From: an uncultured Porphyromonadaceae bacterium
GTDB taxonomy: Bacteria; Bacteroidota; Bacteroidia; Bacteroidales; Muribaculaceae
NCBI GenBank assembly: GCA_900541555.1
Contig: UQKE01000018.1
Span: 1 to 37,449, forward strand
Direction: 5' to 3'
Length of the DNA stretch: 37,449 bases
Shown in pieces: positions 1 to 7,614 of this stretch. The notes below the pieces were generated by a model that had not been told where the DNA came from, did not search any database, and saw only the letters and a program-made list of their open reading frames with translations. A program made the translations under genes and the position numbers. The first letter of the stretch is position 1. Every line of letters starts with the position of its first letter.

Positions 1-11
1 CCGTAGAAGGG

Positions 12-50
12 AAGGCCTCGGAGGGACACCTCCGGGGCCTTTTGTTTTTT
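12..50 (+). terminator. Rho-independent terminator of an upstream gene
   Basis: A 13-bp stem (left arm 12-24, right arm 29-41, one G-U pair) encloses the tetraloop GACA and runs into a T-rich tract (TTTTGTTTTTT). This is a classic intrinsic terminator read on the + strand. The gene it ends lies outside the window. Confidence 0.85.
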
Positions 51-546
51 GTTTTGTTTATTTGCGTTTTTGCCCGTTTCATGCCGCGCCGCCGGCGGGA
101 TGCAAGGCTCGGCCATGGGCCCTCAACCCTCAACCACAAACCGCTGCTGGCGAATGCCTTCCCCTGTGTCGCCGCGTCAGTGCGATATGGGCTATTGCTC
201 TACTCACAACCACAAACTCTCAATCACAGACTGTTACCAGCAATGTCTCCCTCTGTTTGCGAAGCAAATAGGGGGAGTCCGCGCTCCGCGCGGGTAGGGG
301 TGCCGACATAATCCGCAAGGATTATTTTCTGCAAAAATGATGCATGACTCTCAACCATAGACTATTTCTGAACCCCTCTGTTTTTCCTGTCGGAAAAACT
401 TTCTAAGGTATTAACGTGCTGCGCACGTGAACAGAGGAGAACATTGCGCGTTTGCCCAACTTCACAGTCTTTTCACTTTTCCCACATTACAGCATTTCCA
501 ATTTTAATAGCCACAAACTTTCAACCATGGGCGTTGCCGAATGTCT
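51..546. repeat. Non-coding repeat region left of the IS element
   Basis: No credible gene is present; the short open frames lack start signals and recognisable sequence. The region is built of degenerate units with the word CTCAACCACAAACCG or CAATCACAGACTG followed by GCAATGTCTCC-like text (about 119-160, 210-250, 346-375 and 512-545). Small hairpins are embedded between CCCCTCTG-like and CAGAGGAG-like flanks. Examples are TTTGC/GCAAA (256-268), CCGCGC/GCGCGG (279-293), TTTTTCC/GGAAAAA (381-398) and ACGTGC/GCACGT (414-428). Related units recur at 2055-2340 on the other side of the IS. Confidence 0.6.
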
Positions 547-582
547 TGTCCTGAAAAAAGTTGACTCGCAAAGAGTCACATT

Positions 583-951
583 ATGTATTATTTACAGACA
601 GAGAAGCAGCGGAAGTATTTTAAAGAAACGATACGGCTGCATTACGAACGCGGGTATGGCGAGGACCGCATATCCCGGATTTTGCCGATAGGGCACGCGA
701 CAGTTTCAAGATGGATTGCTATCTTTGAACGCGAAAAAGGAAACGTTTTTGGCATGCAAAGCGATGGCAAGTCACAGCCGCATCCGGCTCCGGCGGAATC
801 GGATGTGAAGGCGCTCCAATCGAGGATCAAGGAATTGGAGAAGCGTCTCCGCATGGCGGAGATCAAGGCGGAAGCCTATGACGAGATGATCAACGTTGCC
901 GAGGCGAAGTTCAAGATTCCGATACGAAAAAAAGCTGGCGCCAAACGGTAG
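583..951 (+). CDS. IS3-family transposase OrfA (helix-turn-helix)
   Basis: 122-residue DNA-binding subunit of an IS3-type transposase. Residues about 15-50 (YERGYGEDRISRILPIGHAT) form a helix-turn-helix that should recognise the terminal repeats. Residues about 75-105 form a leucine-zipper-like coiled coil (LQSRIKELEKRLRMAEIKAE). The last codons run over an A7 tract (927-933), the likely site of a -1 shift that would produce the OrfAB fusion, the active transposase in this family. The start at 583 sits 36 bases inside the left terminal repeat, a normal position. Confidence 0.85.
   Translation: MYYLQTEKQRKYFKETIRLHYERGYGEDRISRILPIGHATVSRWIAIFEREKGNVFGMQSDGKSQPHPAPAESDVKALQSRIKELEKRLRMAEIKAEAYDEMINVAEAKFKIPIRKKAGAKR
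927..934 (+). promoter_or_regulatory. Probable -1 programmed frameshift site (A7G)
   Basis: OrfA reads CGA AAA AAA GCT over this run. Slipping back one base on the A7 tract enters the OrfB frame, which is open from here through 987 without a stop and reads on as SWRQTVENLRARDGARYG before the first ATG of OrfB. Slippage on A-rich heptamers to make OrfAB is well known for IS3-family elements; here it is inferred from frame arrangement. Confidence 0.7.
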
Positions 952-986
952 AGAACCTGCGCGCGAGGGACGGCGCACGTTACGGC

Positions 987-1949
987 GTGCGCTGCCTCTG
1001 CGGGCTGTTTGGCAGGAGCAAGCAGGCATTTTACAAGCATGACGAGGACGCGTTGCTTTCACGGGCGGCGAGGTCGGAGTTCGTGGTCGACTATGTCCTG
1101 TCCATCAGGCGCAAGGACCCCGGCATCGGCGGCCTCAAGCTGTGGCACATGTACAAGAAGGCGTTCAGCGGCAACGCTCCCGTGGGGCGGGACGCGTTCA
1201 TGACGATACTCTCCGACAACGGGCTGAAGGTCCGCGACAAGCCGCGCCGCCCGAAGACGACGGACTCGGCCCACGGGCTGCCGGTGTATCCCAACCTCGT
1301 GAAGGAGTACATTCCCGACGCTCCGGACCGGCTGTGGGTTAGCGACATCACCTATGTCACCGTGTGGCCGGAGAAAGACCGCTACGCGTTCTGCTACTTG
1401 TCCATGGTCATGGACGCTTATACCGAGGAAATAATCGGATGGAGCGTGCGCGAGACGCTGGGCGTCTCCGGCCCCTTGGAAGCCCTGCGGATGGCTTTGG
1501 GCCACAGAGGGATCCAAGGGCGCGGGCTCATCCACCACTCCGACAGGGGCTGCCAGTATGCCAGCCGCGAATACGTCTCGGAGCTGCGGCGGCACGGCAT
1601 CAGCATCAGCATGACGGAATGCGGGGACCCGAAGGAGAACGCGCAGGCGGAACGCGTCAACGGCACGATGAAGAACGAGCTGCTCAAGGGCATGGTGTTC
1701 CGCGACATTGCCCAAGCGAGGAGCGCGATCGGACGCGCCGTGGAGTTCTACAACAAGGAGAGGCCGAACATGAGCATCGACATGATGACGCCCTCCGAGG
1801 CGGCCGCAAGGACCGGAGAGATAAAGAAACGATGGACCAGCTACAGGCTTGCCGCCATAAAAAGCAAGCAAGAAGGGCTGATTGTTCCTGAAAACAGTTT
1901 ACCTTTGCAGCAAAGCCGCCCTGCCGCCGGAATTCCGGCGGCACAGTAA
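987..1949 (+). CDS. IS3-family transposase OrfB (DDE integrase domain)
   Basis: The ATG-initiated frame gives 320 residues. The true product is probably the OrfAB fusion entered at 927-934, because the same frame stays open upstream. It carries an HTH_21-like segment (about 30-85) and an rve DDE core: D120 (WVSDITYV), D186 (HHSDRGCQYAS) and E222 (ENAQAERVNGT). Thirty-five residues separate the last two, the canonical D-35-E spacing. The stop codon (1947-1949) lies inside the right terminal repeat, and the final codons run through a perfect palindrome (1922-1943). Confidence 0.9.
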   Translation: MRCLCGLFGRSKQAFYKHDEDALLSRAARSEFVVDYVLSIRRKDPGIGGLKLWHMYKKAFSGNAPVGRDAFMTILSDNGLKVRDKPRRPKTTDSAHGLPVYPNLVKEYIPDAPDRLWVSDITYVTVWPEKDRYAFCYLSMVMDAYTEEIIGWSVRETLGVSGPLEALRMALGHRGIQGRGLIHHSDRGCQYASREYVSELRRHGISISMTECGDPKENAQAERVNGTMKNELLKGMVFRDIAQARSAIGRAVEFYNKERPNMSIDMMTPSEAAARTGEIKKRWTSYRLAAIKSKQEGLIVPENSLPLQQSRPAAGIPAAQ

Positions 1950-1965
1950 ACTTGTTTCAGGGATA
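1884..1965. repeat. Nested inverted repeats and palindrome at the IS right end
   Basis: An internal copy of the terminal-repeat sequence (TTCCTGAAAACAGTTTAC, about 1885-1902) faces the outer right terminal repeat (1946-1965). Between them lie a small hairpin CTTTG-CAG-CAAAG (1903-1915) and a 22-bp perfect palindrome (1922-1943, centred on GGAATTCC). The whole stretch can fold as one large cruciform overlapping the end of orfB. Confidence 0.75.
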
Positions 1966-2657
1966 ACTTCCACGAGGCAACTTTTAACAGGTTTTATTAT
2001 TAATCAGAGTCAACTCTCATCAGGAATATCACAAGCAGACGGTCAACCTAATTCAGGAAACCACAGAACCCCTCCGCCTGCGGCACCTCCCCTATCCGCG
2101 CTTTGCGCGGCAGAGGAGGACATTGCTACGTATCCACTTTCGCAATTCAACTTCCATATTTGCTACATTTTAACCGCACACACAAACTTCATTGCGTATT
2201 TGCCAACGCCACTGACCTAAACCACAGACCGTTATCGGCAATGTCTCCCAATTCTTGCGATTCAGCTTCTATATTTGCTACGTATCTGCCGCACGTTCAT
2301 AGAAACTCACCTTATCCACACAGTGGAGAACATTGATACGCTGCGGCGTTCCAACCTTTGGCAAGCAACACATTATTCTGCATGTCCGTGAATTTATGAA
2401 CATGGCTGTGTTCCCGCCTTTGTGAATTTCCAATATTTGCGGCAATTGAAATTGGCGCCGCAACCATTGCGAATATTAGACTCGAATGTTGTATTATGCA
2501 TTTTTAACAATTGGGGGGGGTAAATTGTAAAATTGATTATACATTTGCGGTGGTTATGTTTTTTAATCTAATCAGTTTCTTTAAATTTTGGAGTAACGTA
2601 TATAGCGTTTCTGAAATCAATAGAAAATGCAAATGTCAAAATCGAAAAAAATTGAAT
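1966..2657. repeat. Non-coding region between the IS and the island, with decayed repeats
   Basis: No gene is supported. At 2055-2120 a unit matches those left of the IS, with hairpins CCGC-CT-GCGG (2074-2083) and CCGCGC-TTT-GCGCGG (2096-2110) flanked by CCCCTCC and CAGAGGAGGACATTG. A divergent direct repeat follows, with CAACTTCCATATTTGCTAC near 2147-2166 and CAGCTTCTATATTTGCTAC near 2263-2281. At 2437-2463 a hairpin TTGCGGC/GCCGCAA has no T-tract. From 2511 on is the leader of the island: a G8 run (2513-2520) and a -7-like element (2540-2547). Confidence 0.55.
2540..2547 (+). promoter_or_regulatory. Candidate Bacteroidetes -7 element for the five-gene island
   Basis: TACATTTG matches the Bacteroidetes -7 consensus TAnnTTTG exactly, about 110 bases before the chosen start of the first island gene. 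No -33 element is well spaced. The nearest good TTG (2511-2513) is 26 bases upstream and is separated from it partly by a G8 tract, so the spacing would depend on tract length. Confidence 0.4.
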
Positions 2658-3725
2658 ATGGGACAGACAAATTATTTGAAACTTGTATGGATTGCCGGTT
2701 TTATAATTTTTGCAGGGATTAGCTGTTTGGCTACCGCAGAATCGTTGCGTTTATTGTCATCAAGTTTGCCAATGGGAGTATGGTTGGCCATAACTATTGG
2801 AATTTTCATTATAGCTTCCTTAGGTACGAAGATGATAGTTGATAGTCTTAATCAGAATATCACTGTGGAAAATCGTAATTTGCAGTTAATCGGCGGAATT
2901 GTCGTGACAAGTGTGTTTTGGTTATTATTTAGTCTCCCTACGAATACGCATACTTTTTATTATCGCTCAGAAATAAATAAGGTCGTTACAGGCGACATAT
3001 CAGATACTCGGAATTATCTTTCAGATATATTGGACAATGCCGGTCGAGAGGACGTGGCAAAAAGGAAAGCACAAGAATTTAGAAATGAAGCGAATTCTGC
3101 TTTGCAAGCATTAACATCTGAAATTAAAAATTCGAATAATCCCGGATTTGGCGAGAGTGCACGAGAGAAATTGGATGACCTTAGTAAAGTTTTGGGCGTG
3201 TCAATAAGAGAATTAAGCGTGCCATCGAGCAGAGGATATGATCGGGAACGCTTATGCGAGAATTACCGAAGTCAAATTCTCCCTATGATTGACGATAAGG
3301 CTCGACTTATTGAGGACGAGGTTAAAAATCCATCTGAAGATGTGCTTGTGCAAGCAAGAGGGTTGGATAAAGATTTGTTGGCTATGAGCAAATATATCAA
3401 AAATGGAACAATTGATTTGTTTGATCCGGATGATATGACAGAACAGGTATGCAACAAACTTAATGAGGCTTACAGTATTATCAAGCAGAATAAGAATTTC
3501 ATAACAAGTTTTGATAATAACGACAAAGAGATTTATACAGCAGATACGCCAATGACCAAAACGAATAGAATGATCAGTGTCATTGACGCATGGAACGATT
3601 TTTTTCATGGCAAGCTCAGTGGCAGTTTTTGGACATGGATTTTTCTTGCAGTCATAGTTGATATTGCCGCTTTTGCGTTTTTTGATTTGGCGTTTAGGAA
3701 AAGAAATAGCTTTGGCAATTTTTAA
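2658..3725 (+). CDS. Four-TM membrane protein, first gene of the five-gene island
   Basis: I do not recognise the family. The frame is open from 2511 by a TTG codon, but ATG 2658 (MGQTNYLKLV) gives a better start because it directly precedes the first membrane segment; this makes 355 residues. Hydrophobic segments lie at about 8-28, 38-60, 76-94 and 323-343. Between the third and fourth is a largely helical, charged soluble region of about 225 residues with conserved-looking Cys (CENYRSQ, EQVCNKL). The C-terminus is basic (FRKRNSFGNF). The GTPase gene starts 25 bases downstream, so they are probably cotranscribed. A role as membrane anchor or channel for the complex is inference. Confidence 0.75.
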   Translation: MGQTNYLKLVWIAGFIIFAGISCLATAESLRLLSSSLPMGVWLAITIGIFIIASLGTKMIVDSLNQNITVENRNLQLIGGIVVTSVFWLLFSLPTNTHTFYYRSEINKVVTGDISDTRNYLSDILDNAGREDVAKRKAQEFRNEANSALQALTSEIKNSNNPGFGESAREKLDDLSKVLGVSIRELSVPSSRGYDRERLCENYRSQILPMIDDKARLIEDEVKNPSEDVLVQARGLDKDLLAMSKYIKNGTIDLFDPDDMTEQVCNKLNEAYSIIKQNKNFITSFDNNDKEIYTADTPMTKTNRMISVIDAWNDFFHGKLSGSFWTWIFLAVIVDIAAFAFFDLAFRKRNSFGNF

Positions 3726-3750
3726 ATTCAAATAGATAAATATTACGAAT

Positions 3751-4710
3751 ATGGCAAAGATTAATTTTGATAATATAACTGGCAATGAAGCTGTTTCCTT
3801 TGAAGAAACGACATCGCAAACGGGTAAACAAATGCCGGAGTTCGATATGCCCGACAAAAATGTCTCTCCTGTGGATCAACGCAGCGGTATGACTTTGGAG
3901 GAAATCAGCGATCCCAGCAAAATCAAAGTATCGATAGCAGATTACGACACTCCATTTGTGGTTTTGTTTGGTCCTCCGTCGTGTGGCAAGACAATGACTT
4001 TGGTGCGGTTGGCAAGATATTTGAGAAAGCAAACTTATACAGTTGAGATTGTTCGTTCGTTTCGTCCGGCTTATGACAATAAGTATAAAGAATTGTGTGA
4101 TAATTTTGATAAACTTATTGAGAGTGATGAAGCGGCAAAATCCACTGCTGATATTAATTTTATGCTTGTGAAGGTTTTTTATCGCAGCAAACCGATATGT
4201 CAGATATTAGAAGCTCCCGGTGAAGCTTATTTTATGCCGAGCGAACCGAATAAAGATTTTCCAAGATATGTGAATGCTATCATCAATCACAATAATCGTC
4301 GAATTTGGATTGTTTTAGTGGAGCCCGATTCCACAAATGCTAACATGGACGATGAAGCGCGGAGAAATTATGTGAACAAGGTTCGTAAACTGAAAACAAA
4401 AATCAGCCCGAGAGACAAAATAATATTCTTATATAATAAAATTGACGAAACAAACTATGTTCGCTTCCCTGGCAATATCGATTATGAGGAAGCAGTGAAA
4501 GATGTCAATCATAATTATCCCAATATTTTAGAGCATTTCAAGAATGAAAATCCTATCACGAAATTATGGAAGAGTTATAATTGCGATTTGTTAGCATTTC
4601 AAACAGGGACATACGATACAGCAGCGGATGGTGGAACGACGTTTGAAGCAGGAAACGACGTTTACCCTATGAATTTGTGGCAACTAATTTTGAAACGTAT
4701 CAGAGGATAG
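3751..4710 (+). CDS. P-loop GTPase-like protein (TRAFAC-type), island gene 2
   Basis: 319 residues. A Walker A loop GPPSCGKT lies at residues 74-81. EAPGE at 154-158 sits after a hydrophobic strand where GTPases carry the DxxG switch-II motif. FLYNKID places an NKxD guanine-specificity motif at 229-232. This motif order is that of a TRAFAC-class GTPase. The first 60 residues are low in hydrophobics and probably a flexible tail. There is no membrane segment, so it should be cytosolic and act with its membrane neighbours. The next gene begins 7 bases after the stop. Divergent TRAFAC GTPases are found in predicted bacterial conflict or signalling operons; assignment to any such class here is inference. 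Confidence 0.85.
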   Translation: MAKINFDNITGNEAVSFEETTSQTGKQMPEFDMPDKNVSPVDQRSGMTLEEISDPSKIKVSIADYDTPFVVLFGPPSCGKTMTLVRLARYLRKQTYTVEIVRSFRPAYDNKYKELCDNFDKLIESDEAAKSTADINFMLVKVFYRSKPICQILEAPGEAYFMPSEPNKDFPRYVNAIINHNNRRIWIVLVEPDSTNANMDDEARRNYVNKVRKLKTKISPRDKIIFLYNKIDETNYVRFPGNIDYEEAVKDVNHNYPNILEHFKNENPITKLWKSYNCDLLAFQTGTYDTAADGGTTFEAGNDVYPMNLWQLILKRIRG

Positions 4711-4717
4711 TCGAATC

Positions 4718-6016
4718 ATGAAAATGGAAGCGGAATTGTTTGTGCATGGAGTCCCTTATGGAAAATGTTTTTGGGGCAATGACAAAAATGAAGAAACGTA
4801 TCTTAGCACCTTCTACGACAGCAGTTCGGATGAAATTAAATTTCTTGTTCGTGTTCGTTCCTTAAATGGAAGATTGTATTGCTACTATCATTATTTGAAA
4901 TATAAAGATATTCTTGATAGCGGAGGTCGCTCCGGTTCTTATTTCGGAATTTGCTTGCGGTTGGATGCTTGTTGTCAAGATGTGCTGAACATGTATAGGA
5001 TACTTGATTATATATACAATGTCCGTGTGAAAGGTCAGTTGCTTATTGTTAGGGGGAATAAATTGCAATATGTAGCGCCTGATTTTGAAAAAACAAGTGT
5101 GGCATTGAAGGGAATTGCACAGGAGGCATATAACTTGGTGCTAAGTACTTTTTCCAAAGATAAATTCTCTGCGATGGCAGGATTTGCATCTTATGGAAGC
5201 AAGGTGCCGGCTTACAATTTTTATGAATGTTCGAATGATGATTTATTGACGATGCTCCGTCAGTACGGATGTGTAGCACTATCTCCATTTTATCCATCAG
5301 CGAGAGAAAAAGAGCTACAGCAACAATGTGACAAAAAGGTGCAAGCAATACAACGAGAATATGATGACAAATTACGTGCCGATTTGGAAACGCGAGACAA
5401 GGAGAAGCGCGAAATTGAAGCAATGCGGTTGTCGGCAGAACAAATGCTCAAACAAAATGAAGATTCTATACGGCAGAAAGATAAAGAAATAAACGTTTTG
5501 AAGTCGGAAGTGGAGCAATTGAGAACGCGAGATATGAAGCAAACGAAGCATTTTGCTCAGTTGCTTGCTCCAATTCGGAAAGCAATCGAAGAACTGCCGG
5601 TCGCTTCCCCTGAGGAAGTCGCCGGAAATTCTCATGACCGTTCGAAACGCAAAATTATTAAGCAGATAAAAAAGTGGTTGCTATTTGTAAATTTTATATT
5701 GTTGGTTGTGATTCTCTTATTGTTGCTTGCTTTTTTCCCATTAGAAAAGCCAACAGAAACCAAACCCCAAGATGCTGATTTGGGCGAAATTCTCGTGGAA
5801 GATAGGAGAATTGAGATGCCACAGAATTCGGATAGCGATAATTCGTCAAATGAAGAAATCTGGGCCAGCCGTGAGAATGTACCTAATGAAGAAACGGCAA
5901 CTTTACCGTATGAGGATGGTAAAATAGATATTAAAGAATATAATGGCAAAGGAAAATTGCATATAGATTCGATTTATACAGCTACAGCGGTAGGGGCTAA
6001 TGCCGGTGGAATATAG
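4718..6016 (+). CDS. Coiled-coil single-TM protein, island gene 3, with in-frame amber before its apparent true end
   Basis: 432 residues to the TAG at 6014-6016. An N-terminal alpha/beta domain (about 1-195) contains the landmarks GRSGSYFGICLRLD (70-83) and SNDDLLTMLRQYGCVALSPF (172-191). A long charged coiled coil follows (about 196-272), then one membrane segment (320-340) after a basic stretch, then an acidic Asn/Ser/Glu-rich linker and the start of a beta-rich domain (GKIDIKEYNGKGKLHIDSIY). The N-terminal landmarks recur with the same spacing in island gene 5. After the TAG the same frame runs 44 more sense codons to TAA 6149-6151, three bases before the next gene. The family is not recognised. 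Topology is probably cytosolic N-terminus and external C-terminus. Confidence 0.8.
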   Translation: MKMEAELFVHGVPYGKCFWGNDKNEETYLSTFYDSSSDEIKFLVRVRSLNGRLYCYYHYLKYKDILDSGGRSGSYFGICLRLDACCQDVLNMYRILDYIYNVRVKGQLLIVRGNKLQYVAPDFEKTSVALKGIAQEAYNLVLSTFSKDKFSAMAGFASYGSKVPAYNFYECSNDDLLTMLRQYGCVALSPFYPSAREKELQQQCDKKVQAIQREYDDKLRADLETRDKEKREIEAMRLSAEQMLKQNEDSIRQKDKEINVLKSEVEQLRTRDMKQTKHFAQLLAPIRKAIEELPVASPEEVAGNSHDRSKRKIIKQIKKWLLFVNFILLVVILLLLLAFFPLEKPTETKPQDADLGEILVEDRRIEMPQNSDSDNSSNEEIWASRENVPNEETATLPYEDGKIDIKEYNGKGKLHIDSIYTATAVGANAGGI

Positions 6017-6151
6017 TCTTTGGTTGGCGCAACGGAGGAGAAAGGACAAAAAACTTCGTCGATTAAATTTAAGGTTACTGGATCGAAAGTTGAGCTTTGT
6101 TATGAAGATAAAGAGAATAAGATTTGGAGCCGAGAATTGGAAGCGGAATAA
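6014..6151 (+). pseudogene. In-frame C-terminal continuation of island gene 3 beyond an amber codon
   Basis: Reading past TAG (6014-6016) in the gene-3 frame gives 44 codons to TAA at 6149-6151. They include the beta-strand-like pattern SIKFKVTGSKVELCYEDKEN. Together with the residues before the stop this looks like one small beta-sandwich domain cut in two. The TAA leaves only 3 bases before the ATG of gene 4, matching the tight packing of the operon, whereas the TAG leaves an unusual 138-base gap. Either a recent nonsense mutation, readthrough or a sequencing error would explain it. Confidence 0.6.
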
Positions 6152-6154
6152 AAA

Positions 6155-6733
6155 ATGAAGAAAATAAGAACTGTCCTTGTCGGATTGACATTTGCCCTTG
6201 TCGTCTTGTCGTGCGGGCATGAGAAAAAGATTTCGTTGTATGACGATCACGATTATGTCGAGCCGGAAGAAAATGAGCTTACAGATTCAGAAGAGAAAAC
6301 AAGGGATGAATCTTCTTTGGATTACTCACGACAAGACTCGGAAGCTGTTGTCCCATTTCGTAATGAGGATGGAGTGAAGTATGTGCGAGTGAGTGTGAAC
6401 GACGTGGAATTTGACATGATTTTTGACACAGGAAGTTCAGTCACTTTGATATCTGTGGCAGAGGCGAACTATTTGTATCAGAAAGGCAAATTGACACAAG
6501 ATGATTTTCTTGGAGCAATACCGGTACAAATTGCCGATGGCAGTGTGGTGGAGAATATGATAGTGAATTTGAAAGATGTAGTGATTGACGGGCAGATTTA
6601 TTGTCCCGATGTGCAAGCAACGGTATCAAGCAATATTAATGCCCCATTGTTGTTGGGAAATGAGATATTGGACCGTGTGGCTGCTATTACGATTGACAAC
6701 GAAACAGAAACGCTTCATTTCAGATTGAAATAA
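6155..6733 (+). CDS. Retropepsin-like aspartic protease lipoprotein, island gene 4
   Basis: 192 residues. A lipoprotein signal peptide ends at Cys20 (ALVVLSC|G). An acidic linker follows (about 28-65), then one retroviral-type aspartic protease domain with catalytic motif FDTGSSVTLIS (DTGS at 91-94), a flap region (QIADGSVVENMIV) and the C-terminal LLLGNEIL (166-172) typical of clan AA retropepsin-like proteins. Such single-lobe enzymes work as homodimers. The lipobox places it on the outer face of the inner membrane or at the outer membrane. Substrates are unknown; the external C-terminal domain of gene 3 and the soluble loop of gene 1 are natural candidates by inference. The gap to gene 5 is 2 bases. 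Confidence 0.85.
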   Translation: MKKIRTVLVGLTFALVVLSCGHEKKISLYDDHDYVEPEENELTDSEEKTRDESSLDYSRQDSEAVVPFRNEDGVKYVRVSVNDVEFDMIFDTGSSVTLISVAEANYLYQKGKLTQDDFLGAIPVQIADGSVVENMIVNLKDVVIDGQIYCPDVQATVSSNINAPLLLGNEILDRVAAITIDNETETLHFRLK

Positions 6734-6735
6734 AT

Positions 6736-7614
6736 ATGAATAGTTCGATTTATCTTTTTGGGAATTTTGGGAATGGGTATACGCAATATCCTAATGATTA
6801 TACGCAGGCGATTTTTAATGAATTCATGGAAAGGGCGAATGGTATGGCTCAAATCATAGTGAGTCGCCGGTCTGAATTAATCTATTATGGATACGTCCGT
6901 AAATTGCATGTTGAGAATATGTATGTTGGATTTTGTGTGTTGTTGAATAATGTCATGTTTGCCCATCCGCAAAATTTGTTCTCTGTTTTTGAAAATGCAT
7001 TTGGAGAGCTATGCAAAGGAGAGCGGATACTCTGTATAGATGTTAATGGTGATGCATTATCGTGCTTGGCTGGAGAATTGTCTGACGAGCAACGTGAAAT
7101 AGAACGCATCTCAACTGTGATTCGTTCTGGTGTTTCTGCATTAGAAAGCGATTTACAAAAATTGCCGGCTATAGACTATAGCATATCAATTGATGAATGC
7201 AAACTGTTTGCAAGGGGAGAAAGTGATGATGAAATTGCCGATGCGACAAGTAGATACGGATATGTTTGTATTGTCCAAAATCGAAATTATACGACAAAAG
7301 CAGAAGTGCATTACAAGAAAACAGTTAAGGAATTAGATAAATTGCAGCGGAAGTATGAATGGCTTAAAAAAGAATATAATTCCTTGCAGATCAGTTATGC
7401 TAATTTAGATCTTAAAAGTGATGCAGTAGAGAGTTATCGGTGCAGGAATCGAATCGCTACAATTATGGTGATTATGATTGTGTCTTTAATATTGATGGGT
7501 ATTTGCTTGATAATATGGATCTCTACCATAGAGAGAACTTATTTGCTTTTATTTTTGGCGTTGATTATTTTAATGTGGTTTGCACTAGCATCTGAATTGT
7601 TTTCTAAAAAATAG
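6736..7614 (+). CDS. Coiled-coil protein with C-terminal TM hairpin, island gene 5, apparent paralogue of gene 3
   Basis: 292 residues. The N-terminal domain (about 1-185) carries YVGFCVLL (63-70) and ESDDEIADATSRYGYVCIVQ (162-181). These line up with YFGICLRL and SNDDLLTMLRQYGCVALSP of gene 3, and the interval between the two landmarks is nearly equal (100 against 97 residues). A coiled coil (about 190-235) precedes two membrane segments (240-262 and 268-286). Unlike gene 3 it has no external C-terminal domain. The frame ends at TAG 7612-7614 just after an A6 run; the +1 frame then stays open to 7693. The family is not recognised; an input or adaptor subunit for the GTPase is inference. Confidence 0.8.
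   Translation: MNSSIYLFGNFGNGYTQYPNDYTQAIFNEFMERANGMAQIIVSRRSELIYYGYVRKLHVENMYVGFCVLLNNVMFAHPQNLFSVFENAFGELCKGERILCIDVNGDALSCLAGELSDEQREIERISTVIRSGVSALESDLQKLPAIDYSISIDECKLFARGESDDEIADATSRYGYVCIVQNRNYTTKAEVHYKKTVKELDKLQRKYEWLKKEYNSLQISYANLDLKSDAVESYRCRNRIATIMVIMIVSLILMGICLIIWISTIERTYLLLFLALIILMWFALASELFSKK

Larger units (their letters stand above)
547..1965 (+). mobile_element. IS3-family insertion sequence, apparently complete
   Basis: About 1.4 kb with two overlapping-frame transposase genes (orfA, orfB) and imperfect terminal inverted repeats. The left end reads TGTCCTGAAAAAAGTTGAC (547-565). The right end, read on the other strand from about 1965, is TATCCCTGAAACAAGTTTAC. A hairpin TGACTC/GAGTCA (562-578) lies just inside the left end. 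The element is clearly richer in G+C than the AT-rich genes to its right, consistent with recent arrival. I could not identify an unambiguous target-site duplication. Both reading frames are open, so it may be active. Confidence 0.85.

Noticed and set aside
1059..1871. - strand open frame of 270 codons in the IS element
   Set aside because: Antisense to the DDE transposase in GC-rich DNA; no start signal and no family resemblance.
547..1965. Target-site duplication around the IS
   Set aside because: The bases outside the two terminal repeats do not show a convincing 3-4 base direct repeat.
1882..2463. Open frames 1882-2220 (+) and 2278-2463 (-)
   Set aside because: They cross the IS boundary or the decayed repeats and show no protein-like composition.
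2437..2463. Hairpin TTGCGGC/GCCGCAA as a terminator
   Set aside because: No T-tract follows on either strand and no gene ends just before it.
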